A stretch of 35,054 bases of DNA from Alphaproteobacteria bacterium (GCA_018895795.1 JAHINZ010000201.1:1-35054); one strand, 5' to 3'. Counted from the stretch's first letter, positions 1 through 8,288 are shown. Made by a program: numbers and translations. Notes: generated by a model from the sequence alone, not told the origin.

Positions 1-1887
1 GAGGCCCTGCAGACGGCGATGTTCGACGAGATGAAGGGCCGCATCAAGCAGGACGACGCCTCGGTGCCCGCCCCCGACGGCGCGTGGGAATACTACACCC
101 GCTTCGAGACCGGCGCGCAGCATCCGATCCATGCCCGCAAGCCTCGGGCTGGCGGCGACGAACAGATCCTGCTGGACGAGGAGACCGAGTCAAAGGGCAA
201 GGCCTTCTACCAGGTCGGCGCGGCCAGCCATTCGCCCGACCACAAGCTCTATGCCTTCGCCGTGGATGAGCAGGGCTCGGAAGTCTATCGCATCCACGTC
301 AAGGATCTGGCGACCGGCGCGGTGCTGGACAGCCCGGTGGACAGCACCACCGGCGATTTCTGCTTCTCGCCCGACAGCCAATGGCTGTTCTGGACGTTTC
401 GCGACGACAGTGGCCGCCCGGCCAGGATCTATCGCCGTCCGGCGCGCGGAACCGCCCAGGACGACGTGCTGATCTATGACGAGCCCGACGACGGCTTCTT
501 CATCGGCGTCGGCGTGGTCTCGTCGCAGAAGTTCATCGTCATCAGCGGCGGCAACCAGGAGACCAGCGAGAACCTGCTGATCCCGGCCAGCGACCCGACC
601 GCCGCGCCGGTGGTCGTCGAGCCGCGCCAGGTGGGTCTGCGCTACGAGCTGGACCACTGGAACGACCAGTTCGTGATCCGCACCAACGCCGACGGCGCCG
701 TGGACTGGAAGCTGGTCACGGCCCCCGAGGCCACGCCCGGCAAGGCGCACTGGAAGGACTGGATCGCCCACAAGCCCGGCACGCTGATCGTCGGCATGAT
801 CGCCTTCCAGAACCACTTCGCGCGGCTGGAAAAGGCCGACGCGGTCAATCGCATCGTCATCACCGCAACCGGCGGCGACGAACACGTGGTCGGCTTCGAC
901 GAGGCCGCCTATGCGCTGAGCCTGGAGGGCGGCTACGAGTACGACACCACCACCGTCCGCTTCGTCTACAACTCGATGACCACGCCCCGGCAGTGGTTCG
1001 ACTACGACATGGCCACGCGCCAGCGGACCCTGCGCAAGACCCAGGAAATCCCCTCGGGCCACGATCCGGCCCAGTACGAAACCCGCCGCCTGAACGCCAA
1101 GGCCTCGGACGGGACGGACGTGCCGATCTTCATCCTGATGAAGAAGGGAACGCCTCTGGACGGCTCGGCCCCCCTGCTGCTGTACGGCTACGGCAGCTAC
1201 GGCATTGCGATGGAGGCCAGCTTCTCGATCCGGAATTTTTCACTGGTCGATCGCGGCTGGATCTGGGCCACGGCCTGCCCGCGCGGCGGCTCGGAAAAGG
1301 GCTGGCGCTGGTTCCTGGACGGCAAGAAGGACAAGAAGAAGAACACCTTCACCGACTTCATCGCCTGCGCCGAACATCTGCACGCGACCGGTTACGGCAA
1401 GCCCGAGAACACCGTCGCCTATGGCGGCTCGGCCGGCGGTCTGCTGATGGGGGCGATCACCAATATGCGGCCCGACCTGTTCGCCGGGATCATCGCCGCC
1501 GTGCCGTTCGTCGACGTGGTCAACACGATGAGCGACGTCACCCTGCCCCTGACCCCGCCCGAATGGCCCGAATGGGGCAATCCGCTCGAGGACGAGGCGG
1601 CCTATGACTACATCGCCAGCTACTCGCCCTACGACAACGTCGCCGCCAAGCCCTATCCGGCGGTGCTGGCCACGGGCGGGCTGTCGGATCCCCGCGTCAC
1701 CTATTGGGAGCCCGAGAAGTGGGTGGCCAAGCTGCGGCCGGCGACCACCAGCGGCAAGCCGGTCCTGCTGAAGATCAATATGGACGCCGGTCACGGCGGC
1801 GCCTCGGGACGGTTTGATTTCCTGAAAGAGATCGCCCTGGACTATGCCTTCGCCGCCTGGGCCGTCGACAAGGGCTGGGAGGGGTGA
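1..1887 (+). CDS. ptrB: Oligopeptidase B (protease II, S9A), 5'-truncated by window edge
   Basis: Cytoplasmic serine peptidase that cuts oligopeptides after basic residues. The reading frame is open to base 1 (E-A-L-Q-T-A-M...), so the Met at 19 is internal and roughly the first 70 residues of a normal protein of about 690 lie outside the window. The first half is beta-propeller-like. The C-terminal half is an alpha/beta hydrolase with the nucleophile in YGGSAGG (Ser471 counted from the Met at 19), the acid in GLSDPRV (Asp557) and the general base in DAGHGG (His592). These are in the order and spacing of prolyl oligopeptidase family members. The SDPRVTYWEPEKWVAKLR segment is typical of oligopeptidase B rather than prolyl endopeptidase. 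It stands upstream of a repeat element and is not evidently part of an operon here. Confidence 0.93.
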   Translation, partial: EALQTAMFDEMKGRIKQDDASVPAPDGAWEYYTRFETGAQHPIHARKPRAGGDEQILLDEETESKGKAFYQVGAASHSPDHKLYAFAVDEQGSEVYRIHVKDLATGAVLDSPVDSTTGDFCFSPDSQWLFWTFRDDSGRPARIYRRPARGTAQDDVLIYDEPDDGFFIGVGVVSSQKFIVISGGNQETSENLLIPASDPTAAPVVVEPRQVGLRYELDHWNDQFVIRTNADGAVDWKLVTAPEATPGKAHWKDWIAHKPGTLIVGMIAFQNHFARLEKADAVNRIVITATGGDEHVVGFDEAAYALSLEGGYEYDTTTVRFVYNSMTTPRQWFDYDMATRQRTLRKTQEIPSGHDPAQYETRRLNAKASDGTDVPIFILMKKGTPLDGSAPLLLYGYGSYGIAMEASFSIRNFSLVDRGWIWATACPRGGSEKGWRWFLDGKKDKKKNTFTDFIACAEHLHATGYGKPENTVAYGGSAGGLLMGAITNMRPDLFAGIIAAVPFVDVVNTMSDVTLPLTPPEWPEWGNPLEDEAAYDYIASYSPYDNVAAKPYPAVLATGGLSDPRVTYWEPEKWVAKLRPATTSGKPVLLKINMDAGHGGASGRFDFLKEIALDYAFAAWAVDKGWEG

Positions 1888-1911
1888 TCGTGACGAATAC
1901 AATGATCCTCA

Positions 1912-2010
1912 CCCTCTGGGGGAGGTGGCCCAGAGGGCCGGAGGGGGCTAGCTCGGCCTATGCGGTGAAAGCCCCCTCAGTCGCTCCGCGACAGCTCCCC
2001 CAGAGGGGGA
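1912..2010. repeat. Nested inverted-repeat (REP-like) intergenic element
   Basis: The gap between ptrB and the acetyltransferase is almost entirely dyad-symmetric. The outer arms cctctgggggag (1913-1924) and ctcccccagagg (1995-2006) are exact reverse complements. An inner pair, gagggggct (1941-1949) and agccccctc (1970-1978), is also exact. The part between the right arms contains tcgctccgcga, itself a small hairpin. This is the build of a dispersed extragenic palindrome; similar elements ending in a CTCCCCCAGAGGGGG arm are familiar from Caulobacter-type genomes (from memory, not searched). The right arm also supplies the purine-rich Shine-Dalgarno-like stretch in front of the next gene. Confidence 0.75.
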
Positions 2011-2018
2011 GCATCTAG

Positions 2019-2570
2019 ATGACCCTCACCGTCCGCCCCTCCACCGACGCCGACCTGCCGGCCATCACCGCCATCTATGGCTGGAACGTGCTCAACGGCC
2101 TGGGCACGTTCGAAGAAGACCCGCCCGGTCCGGATGAAATGGCCCGCCGCCGCGCGGCGATCCTGGATCGCGGCCTGCCCTATCTGGTGGCGGACCGGGA
2201 TGGCGTCGTGCTGGGCTACGCCTATGCCGGCCCGTTTCGGCTGCGGGCCGCCTATCGCTACACCGTCGAGGACAGCGTCTATGTCGCGCCGGACGCCGCG
2301 GGCCAAGGCGTCGGCAAGGCCCTGCTGACCGCCCTGATCGCGGCCTGCGAGGCCCTGGGGCTGCGTCAGATGGTCGCGGTGATCGGCGACAGCGACAATG
2401 CCGCCTCCACCCGTCTGCATGCGGCCCTGGGCTTCGCCAAACAGGGGGTTTTCCCCGATATGGGCTTTAAATTCGGGCGTTGGGTGGATCTGGTCTGGAT
2501 GCAGCGCCCACTGGACGGCGGCGGAACGCGAGATCCCGATGCGCCGGGATTGGCGCTCAGCGGCGTCTAG
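2019..2570 (+). CDS. GNAT N-acetyltransferase, phosphinothricin/methionine sulfoximine type
   Basis: Acetyl-CoA-dependent N-acetyltransferase of 183 residues, the usual size for the Pat/Bar/MnaT group. That group acetylates the amino group of methionine sulfoximine or phosphinothricin-like amino-acid analogues. The start TVRPSTDADLPAITAIYGWNVLNGLGTFEEDPP is typical of this group. The acetyl-CoA pyrophosphate loop is AAGQGVGKALL, and the segment DSDNAASTRLHAALGFAKQGVFPDMGFKFGRWVDLVWMQRPL is the characteristic C-terminal signature. The ATG at 2019 follows a gaggggga stretch by 8-9 bases, and that stretch belongs to the repeat element. The true substrate cannot be read from sequence; amino-acid analogue detoxification is inferred from the family. 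Confidence 0.87.
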   Translation: MTLTVRPSTDADLPAITAIYGWNVLNGLGTFEEDPPGPDEMARRRAAILDRGLPYLVADRDGVVLGYAYAGPFRLRAAYRYTVEDSVYVAPDAAGQGVGKALLTALIAACEALGLRQMVAVIGDSDNAASTRLHAALGFAKQGVFPDMGFKFGRWVDLVWMQRPLDGGGTRDPDAPGLALSGV

Positions 2571-2672
2571 ACCCTCTATTTGGGTAGTGCTCGGGCCAAG
2601 CCTGCGGGGAGACTTAATCATTACTCGGCTAGGCTGAGGGCCTGTTGGAATAAGCAGGCTCAGGGGTATGGC

Positions 2673-4472
2673 TTGACGTCGCCGATCCGAAGCACATCCA
2701 GGTCGACGGACTTAGCCCTCATGCGGGCCTATGTGCCCATCGCGCGCGGCTACCTGATCGCCGCCGGCGTCTATTATGGCCTCCTCAGCCTCTCCCACCC
2801 TTTCTACGAGACCGGCGTCAATCTGCTGATCATCGGCGGACTGTCGGTCATGGGCGCCATCTACGGGCCGACCGCCTGGCACATCCTGGCCAGGCCTGAG
2901 GTCAGCCCCCGGCGCCTGGAGACCCTGGTTCTGGGCATGAACCTGATCATCCTGATCAATGTCACGGCCTATCTGAGCATCCATTTCGAGCCGCAGAAGC
3001 TCGTCTATTTCGTGCTGATGGCCCTGGTGTTCGGCACAACCTCGCCAACCCGACGCCTGGCTTTCGTCAGCGTGATCCTGTCGGTGGCCGGCCTGATCTG
3101 GATGGCGCGCCAGGCGTCCGGCGATCTCATCGGTCAATATGCTTTCGTCGGCCTGGCCGGCGCCTTCGCGGCGATCGGCATGTCGAGCCTGATGCGCGGC
3201 GCGGTCAGTCGCGAGGTGCGCGCGCGCCTGGCCAGCGACACGCTGAACGCCGATCTGGAGCGCGAGCTGTGCGAAAATCGACGATTGCAGGCCAAGACCC
3301 AGGCCCTGGCCGTCAGCGCCCACGCCGCCAATCGCGCCAAGACCGAGTTCCTGGCCACCATGAGCCACGAGATCCGCACGCCGTTGAACGGCGTTCTGGG
3401 CATGGCCCAGATCATGGCCGCCGGGGAACTGGCGCCCGAGCAGAAGCGCCATCTGGAGATCATCACCGCCTCGGGTCAGTCCCTGCTGGGCGTCATCAAC
3501 GCCATCCTCGACATTTCCCGGATCGAGGCGGGTCGGATGGAGATCATCCCCGCCCCCTTTGATCTGGACGCCCTGCTCGACGCCCTGCGCCAGCTCTATG
3601 GCGGCCTGGCCCGCGAACGGGGCCTGACCTTCACGCTGAACGTCACCCCCGCCGCCTCGGGCTGGCGCATGGGCGACGCCGAGCGCCTGCGCCAGGTGCT
3701 CAGCAACCTGATCTCCAACGCCATCAAGTTCACGGAGTCCGGCGGCCTTGGCGTGAGCGTCGACGGCGATGGCGCGAGCCTGACCTTCCAAATCGACGAC
3801 AGCGGTGTCGGCATTCCCGAGAGTCAGCGCGACATGGTGTTCGGCAAGTTCGCCCAACTGGACGGCTCCAGCACCCGGCGCGCCGGCGGCGCGGGCCTGG
3901 GTCTGGCGATCTGCAAGGACCTGGTGACCCTGATGGGCGGGCGGATCGATTTCGCGCCTCTGCCGGGCGGCGGCACGCGATTTGACTTCACGGTGGCGAC
4001 GCCGCGGACCCAAGCCGTCGCCGAGCCCGTCGCCGCCCTGTCCGTCGTCGCCGAGCGGACGACCGCCCTGCCCCGGATCCTGATCGTCGACGACAACGAG
4101 ACCAATCGGATCGTATTATTGACGCTGCTAAGCCACCTGGGCTCGGAAGCCTGTTTCGCGGTCGATGGCTGCGAGGCCGTGGCGATGTGGGAGCGCGAGC
4201 CCTGGGACGCCATTCTGATGGACGTGCACATGCCGCGCATGGACGGGCTGGAAGCCAGCCGGGCCATTCGTGACGGCGAGCGCCAGACCGGCCGGGCCCG
4301 CACGCCCATCATCGCCGTGACGGCCAGCGTGCTGACCCATGAGCAGACACTGTATGCGGACGCGGGAATGGATGGGCTGATCGCCAAGCCGATCGAGGTC
4401 AGTCAGCTGGCCGAGACCCTGACCCGGATCCTCTCGTCCGACGCGCGCCCCGGCGCGCCAGACGAACACTGA
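2673..4472 (+). CDS. Membrane-bound hybrid histidine kinase with C-terminal receiver
   Basis: Two-component hybrid sensor. About six hydrophobic segments fill the first 190 residues, with almost no periplasmic loop, so the sensor is the membrane domain itself. A short coiled stretch leads into HisKA with MSHEIRTPLNG (phospho-acceptor His232), then HATPase_c with an N box (SNAIKF), DSGVGIP and GAGLGLAI. A receiver domain follows (VDDNE, phospho-acceptor Asp517 in LMDVHMP, conserved Lys in IAKPI). No HPt domain or separate response regulator adjoins it, so it is an orphan. The start is uncertain. The TTG at 2673 has a cagggg stretch at a workable distance; the ATG at 2721 is the alternative; the frame stays open upstream to a TTG at 2580. 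It converges with mucR. Input signal unknown. Confidence 0.88.
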   Translation: MTSPIRSTSRSTDLALMRAYVPIARGYLIAAGVYYGLLSLSHPFYETGVNLLIIGGLSVMGAIYGPTAWHILARPEVSPRRLETLVLGMNLIILINVTAYLSIHFEPQKLVYFVLMALVFGTTSPTRRLAFVSVILSVAGLIWMARQASGDLIGQYAFVGLAGAFAAIGMSSLMRGAVSREVRARLASDTLNADLERELCENRRLQAKTQALAVSAHAANRAKTEFLATMSHEIRTPLNGVLGMAQIMAAGELAPEQKRHLEIITASGQSLLGVINAILDISRIEAGRMEIIPAPFDLDALLDALRQLYGGLARERGLTFTLNVTPAASGWRMGDAERLRQVLSNLISNAIKFTESGGLGVSVDGDGASLTFQIDDSGVGIPESQRDMVFGKFAQLDGSSTRRAGGAGLGLAICKDLVTLMGGRIDFAPLPGGGTRFDFTVATPRTQAVAEPVAALSVVAERTTALPRILIVDDNETNRIVLLTLLSHLGSEACFAVDGCEAVAMWEREPWDAILMDVHMPRMDGLEASRAIRDGERQTGRARTPIIAVTASVLTHEQTLYADAGMDGLIAKPIEVSQLAETLTRILSSDARPGAPDEH

Positions 4473-4540
4473 GCCGAAGAAGGCCTGGCCCAGGCCTGAC
4501 CTCGACCGCACGCCGCCAGACTCAAAAAGGGCCCGGATTC

Positions 4541-4569
4541 AGAAAGGGGCCGGCCCTAAGGCCAGCCCC
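4541..4569 (-). terminator. Rho-independent terminator downstream of mucR
   Basis: Read on the minus strand, ggggctggcc and ggccggcccc form a 10-bp stem with one G-U pair around a TTAG tetraloop, followed by TTTCT. It lies 27 bases past the mucR stop. The same hairpin could slow transcription from the convergent kinase, but no T-run follows on the plus strand. Confidence 0.7.
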
Positions 4570-4595
4570 CTCTTGTCTATTTCGCCGTGAAGCGG

Positions 4596-5036
4596 TTAGG
4601 CCTTGCGCGCGCGCGGCGCCTTGGCCGGGCTCTTGGCCTTGCGGCCGCCTTGACCCAGGCCCAGGGCCTTGGCCATCGCCGAGCGGGCCTCGCTATAGGC
4701 GGGGGCCGTCGTAGGATAGTCGTTGGGCAGACCCCACTTGGCCTTGTATTCAGCGACGGTCATGCCGTGCGTGGTCAGGTGACGCTTCAGAGTCTTGTAG
4801 GGCTTGCCGTCCTCAAAGCTGATCAGCGCGTCGGGCGTGATGCTCTTACGGATCTGCGCCGAGCTCGCCTTCGTAACGGCTTCGACAACCGGGGCCTCGG
4901 GCGAGCCAATACCAGCAAGGGCGTCGTGCGTGGCGCGAATTAGAGCCGGCAGATCGGATATCGGCGTGCTGTTATTTGCGACATAGTTGGCTACGATTTC
5001 CGCAGTCAGCTCGATGAGCGAGGCTTTGTCTTCCAC
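4596..5036 (-). CDS. mucR: MucR/Ros-family transcriptional regulator lacking zinc-ligand cysteines
   Basis: DNA-binding regulator of 146 residues, usual size for MucR. The N-terminal half (EDKASLIELTAEIVANYVANN) is the MucR oligomerisation region. The C-terminal half carries the Ros/MucR fold ending in GKPYKTLKRHLTTHGMTVAEYKAKWGLPNDYP, then a Lys/Arg/Ala-rich tail. In classical Ros proteins this fold binds zinc through two Cys and two His. Here the Cys-x2-Cys position reads ISFEDGK, so only the HLTTH histidines remain; zinc-independent members are known in the family. The GTG at 5036 was chosen because ggag lies 8 bases upstream and the family starts at this point; the frame continues open to 5093. 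In Caulobacter the MucR paralogues repress cell-cycle promoters together with SciP and CtrA; that this gene does so is inference. Confidence 0.9.
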   Translation of the reverse strand: MEDKASLIELTAEIVANYVANNSTPISDLPALIRATHDALAGIGSPEAPVVEAVTKASSAQIRKSITPDALISFEDGKPYKTLKRHLTTHGMTVAEYKAKWGLPNDYPTTAPAYSEARSAMAKALGLGQGGRKAKSPAKAPRARKA

Positions 5037-5376
5037 GATTACGACTCCAATCAGGATTTGATTTGTGGATACACCCCTTAGATCGAAACACAAGTAGTCT
5101 TCGGCTCAAATTCTGGAAAAGGCGAATCTGATGAGCGATCTTATCTCTTCGCGGCCGCGAAATAGAGATCGCTGTTCCATAGATCGTCTTCATCACAACG
5201 GCCCTGCAGGTCCCGGGTCAGCAACTGTATCGAATCGCGATGAAATAACGCGTCCAGCCCACGCCGCTCAACTTCAGCATTGAGAAACGATGCGGGCTCG
5301 CGCGTCGCGATCAACGCGATCGACGCGTCGCAAGACGGCGTCAGCCGTGATGCATCCCGAAAAGGATTGGAGAGTG
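5037..5376. other. Long mucR upstream region with a 40-nt palindromic structure; no gene seen
   Basis: No convincing gene is visible in these 340 bases between mucR and tRNA-Gln. A structured dyad spans 5134-5173. Its outer arms agcgatct and agatcgct are perfect. A perfect 14-base palindrome, ttcgcggccgcgaa (5148-5161), sits between them. A second, weaker dyad with arms cgcgtc and gacgcg lies near 5301-5327. The part nearest mucR is AT-richer and must hold its promoter; a weak match on the minus strand is TTGTGT, a 16-base spacer, then TATCCA. Confidence 0.45.
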
Positions 5377-5450
5377 TGGCTGGGGAACTAGGACTCGAAC
5401 CTAGAACGACGGTACCAAAAACCGCTGTGTTACCATTACACCATTCCCCA
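5377..5450 (-). tRNA. tRNA-Gln, anticodon TTG
   Basis: A 74-base cloverleaf on the minus strand, including an encoded CCA end. The acceptor strands TGGGGAA and TTCCCCA pair (5444-5450 with 5381-5387). The anticodon stem GCGGT/ACCGT encloses the loop TTTTGGT with anticodon TTG, reading CAA. The T-arm is TAGG-TTCGAGT-CCTA. It is divergent from the tRNA-Pro gene 150 bases away. Confidence 0.96.
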
Positions 5451-5490
5451 GCAGGAACGGCGAAACCCTTCCGGGCCCGACGAGGCGGTG

Positions 5491-5519
5491 GAGATAGCGC
5501 AGGAGTCGGACGGATGCAA
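5491..5519 (-). promoter_or_regulatory. Candidate promoter of tRNA-Gln
   Basis: On the minus strand, TTGCAT (5514-5519) is separated by exactly 17 bases from TATCTC (5491-5496). This places a start near 5484, about 35 bases before the mature tRNA 5' end. Confidence 0.5.
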
Positions 5520-5559
5520 CGGCGCTTTCAACTTCTTTTTCAGCCCGTATAAATGACTC

Positions 5560-5588
5560 TTGCGACCGCGCGACCGCGCCTCTATAAG
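5560..5588 (+). promoter_or_regulatory. Candidate promoter of tRNA-Pro
   Basis: TTGCGA (5560-5565), a 17-base spacer, then TATAAG (5583-5588). Transcription would begin about 7 bases before the mature tRNA at 5602. Spacing and position make this the clearest housekeeping-type promoter in the window. Confidence 0.65.
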
Positions 5589-5601
5589 CCGCCCTCCAAG
5601 T

Positions 5602-5678
5602 CGGAGTGTGGCTCAGTCTGGTAGAGCACTGCGTTCGGGACGCAGGGGTCGCAGGTTCAAATCCTGCCACTCCGACCA
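5602..5678 (+). tRNA. tRNA-Pro, anticodon CGG
   Basis: A 77-base cloverleaf with an encoded CCA end. The acceptor strands CGGAGTG and CACTCCG pair. The D-arm region contains the usual AGTCTGGTAGAGC. The anticodon stem CTGCG/CGCAG encloses TTCGGGA with anticodon CGG, reading CCG. The T-arm is GCAGG-TTCAAAT-CCTGC. Confidence 0.97.
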
Positions 5679-5804
5679 TCTTCTCCCGGTATCAATCGCC
5701 AAGTTTTGCAGATATTCGCCGCGAGGCGTCGCGTTGCACGCTGTTCATTTGTGCCGCGAGGCAACAGCCGTTAGCGTGCGGTGGAATTGGTGACGGGATC
5801 TTCG

Positions 5805-7592
5805 ATGAAACAGTTTCTCCTGACCATGGCCGGCGTTTTCGCCGGTCTGGTGTTGTTCGTGGTCGGCGTCCCGTTCCTGCTGATCGTCATGGCCGCCGGC
5901 GCCGCCCGGCCCGCCGCGGTCCCCGCCCATTCGGTCCTGCAACTGGACCTGCGCGGCGGTCTCACCGACCAGGACTCCCACAACCCCTTCGCGGCCTTCA
6001 GCGGCGGCGGCCGCTCGGTGATGTCGATCATCGAGACCCTGCGCCGGGCCGAGACCGACGACAAGGTCAAGGCCCTGCTGGTGCGCCTGCCCGAGGGCGG
6101 CATGGCGCCGGCCACGGCCGACGAACTGCGCCTGGCCTTCAAGCACTTCCGCTCGGTCGGCAAGAAGCCGATCTATGCGCACAGCCAGGGCCTGTATCCC
6201 TCGGGCATGGTGACCTCGACCTACATGCTGGGTTCGGCCGCCAGCGAGTTCTGGATGCAGCCCGGCAGCGCGTTCCAGGCCGTCGGCGTCTCCAGCGAGG
6301 CGATGTTCTTCAAGCGCTTTTTCGACAAGTACGGGGTCAAGGCCGAGTACGAACAGCGCTATGAGTACAAGAACGCGGTCAATCCCTATCTCTACAGCGA
6401 CTATACGCCCGCCCACCGCGAGTCATCGCTGTCGTGGATGGGTTCGGTCTATCGCACGGCCCTGACCACGGCCGCGGCCGACCGCATGAAGGATCCCGCT
6501 CAGCTGATCCGCACCCTCGAGGCGGGCCCCTACAGCGCCCAGGAAGCACGCGACAAGGGCCTGATCGACAAGGTCGGCCAGGTCAATGACGTCGAGGCCC
6601 TGGTGCTGTCGCGGGCCGGCAAGGGCGCCAAGCTGATCGCGTTCGACGACTATGCCGCGCGCTCCAAGCACCCCGCCCTGAAATCCGGCCCCGCCATCGC
6701 GGTGATCGGCGCAGAAGGCGCGATCGTCACCGGGAGCAGCGGCAGCGGCGGCTCGCCGTTCGGCGGCGAGTCGACGGTCTATTCCGACGACGTGGCCAAG
6801 GCGATCTACGACGCCACGGCCGACAAGGACGTCAAGGCCATCGTCTTCCGCGTCTCCTCGCCCGGCGGCTCCGACACCGCGTCTGAACAGATCCTGGCCG
6901 CCGTGAAGGCCGCCAAGGCCGCCGGCAAGCCGGTGGTGGTCTCGATGGGCACCTACGCCGCCTCCGGCGGTTACTGGATCAGCAGCCAGGCCTCGGCCAT
7001 CGTCGCCGAGCCCACCACCCTGACCGGCTCGATCGGCGTGTATGGCGGCAAGTTCGCCCTGGGCGACGCCCTGTCGCGCTTCGGCGTCGACACCCACGCG
7101 GTGCATGTGGGCGGCGACTATGCCGGCGCCTTCGGCACGGGCGAAGGCTTCACGCCCGATCAGCGCGCCAAGTTCGCCGGCTGGATGGACCGCATCTATG
7201 CCGGCTTCGTCACCCGGGTCGCCGACGGCCGCAAGCTGTCGCCCGAACGGGTGCGCGAGATCGCCAAAGGCCGCGTCTGGACCGGCGAGCAGGCCTTGCA
7301 GCTGGGTCTGGTCGACGAACTGGGCGGCTTCTATCAGGCGGTCGACAAGGCCAAGGCCCTGGCCAACCTGAAGGGCGAGGTGCGCCTCAAGCCCATGGAC
7401 GGCGGTCAGTCGCCTCTGGAGGCCCTGCAACGCGCCCTGGGCGTCAGCTCGACCTCGATGAAGACCCTGGCGGCCACCGCCTGGATCCTGGGCGATCCCC
7501 GCTCGGAAGCGATCCTGGATCAGGTGGCCACCGCCCGCCTGCGCGCCGCGCCCGGCGGGGCCGCGGTGCTGGCCGACACGCCGATCCACTGA
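5805..7592 (+). CDS. sppA: Signal peptide peptidase SppA, 67-kDa type
   Basis: Inner-membrane serine protease that degrades cleaved signal peptides. It has 595 residues, the double-domain length of E. coli SppA. The first 30 residues form a single N-terminal membrane anchor (MKQFLLTMAGVFAGLVLF...). The Ser/Lys dyad is visible: Lys189 in YEYKNAVNPY and Ser387 in YAASGGYW. They are 198 residues apart, against 200 in the E. coli enzyme (K209/S409). The conserved LTGSIGVYGGKF strand follows the nucleophile. The ATG at 5805 is chosen because it opens the anchor; a GTG at 5781 in frame adds eight unlikely residues. The gene follows tRNA-Pro by 126 bases and ends at a strong terminator, so it is probably monocistronic. 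Confidence 0.93.
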   Translation: MKQFLLTMAGVFAGLVLFVVGVPFLLIVMAAGAARPAAVPAHSVLQLDLRGGLTDQDSHNPFAAFSGGGRSVMSIIETLRRAETDDKVKALLVRLPEGGMAPATADELRLAFKHFRSVGKKPIYAHSQGLYPSGMVTSTYMLGSAASEFWMQPGSAFQAVGVSSEAMFFKRFFDKYGVKAEYEQRYEYKNAVNPYLYSDYTPAHRESSLSWMGSVYRTALTTAAADRMKDPAQLIRTLEAGPYSAQEARDKGLIDKVGQVNDVEALVLSRAGKGAKLIAFDDYAARSKHPALKSGPAIAVIGAEGAIVTGSSGSGGSPFGGESTVYSDDVAKAIYDATADKDVKAIVFRVSSPGGSDTASEQILAAVKAAKAAGKPVVVSMGTYAASGGYWISSQASAIVAEPTTLTGSIGVYGGKFALGDALSRFGVDTHAVHVGGDYAGAFGTGEGFTPDQRAKFAGWMDRIYAGFVTRVADGRKLSPERVREIAKGRVWTGEQALQLGLVDELGGFYQAVDKAKALANLKGEVRLKPMDGGQSPLEALQRALGVSSTSMKTLAATAWILGDPRSEAILDQVATARLRAAPGGAAVLADTPIH

Positions 7593-7616
7593 GGGCTTCG
7601 AGGCCAGAGACAGAAC

Positions 7617-7648
7617 AAAGGCCGCCCAGCTGAGCTGGGCGGCCTTTT
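7617..7648 (+). terminator. Strong rho-independent terminator after sppA
   Basis: Arms aaaggccgcccagc (7617-7630) and gctgggcggccttt (7634-7647) are perfect complements around a TGA loop, and the plus strand runs on as TTTT. Because the stem is flanked by an A-run on the other side, it may also stop the convergent flavin-reductase transcript. Confidence 0.9.
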
Positions 7649-7673
7649 CGTGGGTGCGACCTGAGAGGGCGGC

Positions 7674-8288
7674 TCAGGGCCGGATCATTTGGAAGCGGCC
7701 GGTCTCGTCGATACAGAAATAGTCCGCCGGCCCACCACCGCGCAGAATGGGGTTGGCGGCCAGGGTGTCATAGACCCCATCGACCAGCAGGCTGGCGTCG
7801 ATATGAACCATGACAACCTCGCCCAAGGTAAGCCAGGCCTCGACCGCCTCGCCGGCCGCGTCGGTCAGGCGAATCTGCTGCGTTAGGCGGCACTCGAAGG
7901 CCACAGGGCTTTCGGCTACGCGCGGCGCGGCCACCTTGACCGAGGCCGTTGCGGTCAGACCCGCCAGGTCGAACTCGTCGACGTCGCTGGGCGCCATGGC
8001 CGAGGTGGCGTTCATGGCCTGCGCCAGAGGCCGGGTCGCCAGGTTCCACACGAACTCGCCGGTCTCCTGGATGTTGCGGGCGGTATCTTTCCAACCCGTG
8101 CTGGAGAAGCCAATGATCGGCGGCCAGTAGTTGAAGGCATTGAAGAAGCTGTAGGGCGCCAGGTTGCGCGCGCCATCGGCGCTGAGCGACGAGATCCAGC
8201 CGATCGGCCGCGGCGCGATGATGGCGTTGAGCGGGTCGTGGCGCAGGCCATGCCCAGCCTTGGGCTCGTAGGAATGGATCGTCGCCAT
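7674..8288 (-). CDS. Flavin reductase-like FMN-binding split-barrel protein
   Basis: A 204-residue protein of the flavin-reductase-like split-barrel family, which binds FMN and either reduces it for a partner monooxygenase or acts as a small oxidoreductase. Family marks seen are APRPIGWISSLSADGARNLAPYSFFNAFNYWPPIIGFSS near the N-terminus, the TARNIQETGEFVWNLA segment, and a C-terminal LGEVVMVHIDASLL...YDTLAANPILRGGGPADYF. The ATG at 8288 has gagg about 10 bases upstream. It lies downstream of the TonB-receptor gene on the same strand, but a terminator separates the two, so it is likely transcribed alone. The partner enzyme, if any, is not nearby and the physiological substrate cannot be inferred. 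Confidence 0.85.
   Translation of the reverse strand: MATIHSYEPKAGHGLRHDPLNAIIAPRPIGWISSLSADGARNLAPYSFFNAFNYWPPIIGFSSTGWKDTARNIQETGEFVWNLATRPLAQAMNATSAMAPSDVDEFDLAGLTATASVKVAAPRVAESPVAFECRLTQQIRLTDAAGEAVEAWLTLGEVVMVHIDASLLVDGVYDTLAANPILRGGGPADYFCIDETGRFQMIRP

Noticed and set aside
1912..2010. Rho-independent terminator of ptrB
   Set aside because: The arms are far apart and no T-run follows any of the stems, so the nested dyads fit a dispersed repeat better.
2712..4013. A 433-codon minus-strand frame opposite the first hybrid kinase
   Set aside because: The plus-strand frame has all kinase motifs; the antisense product is Gln/Ala/Gly-rich without any motif.
5280..5552. A 90-codon plus-strand frame across tRNA-Gln
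   Set aside because: It runs through the tRNA gene in antisense, so it cannot be a conserved coding sequence.
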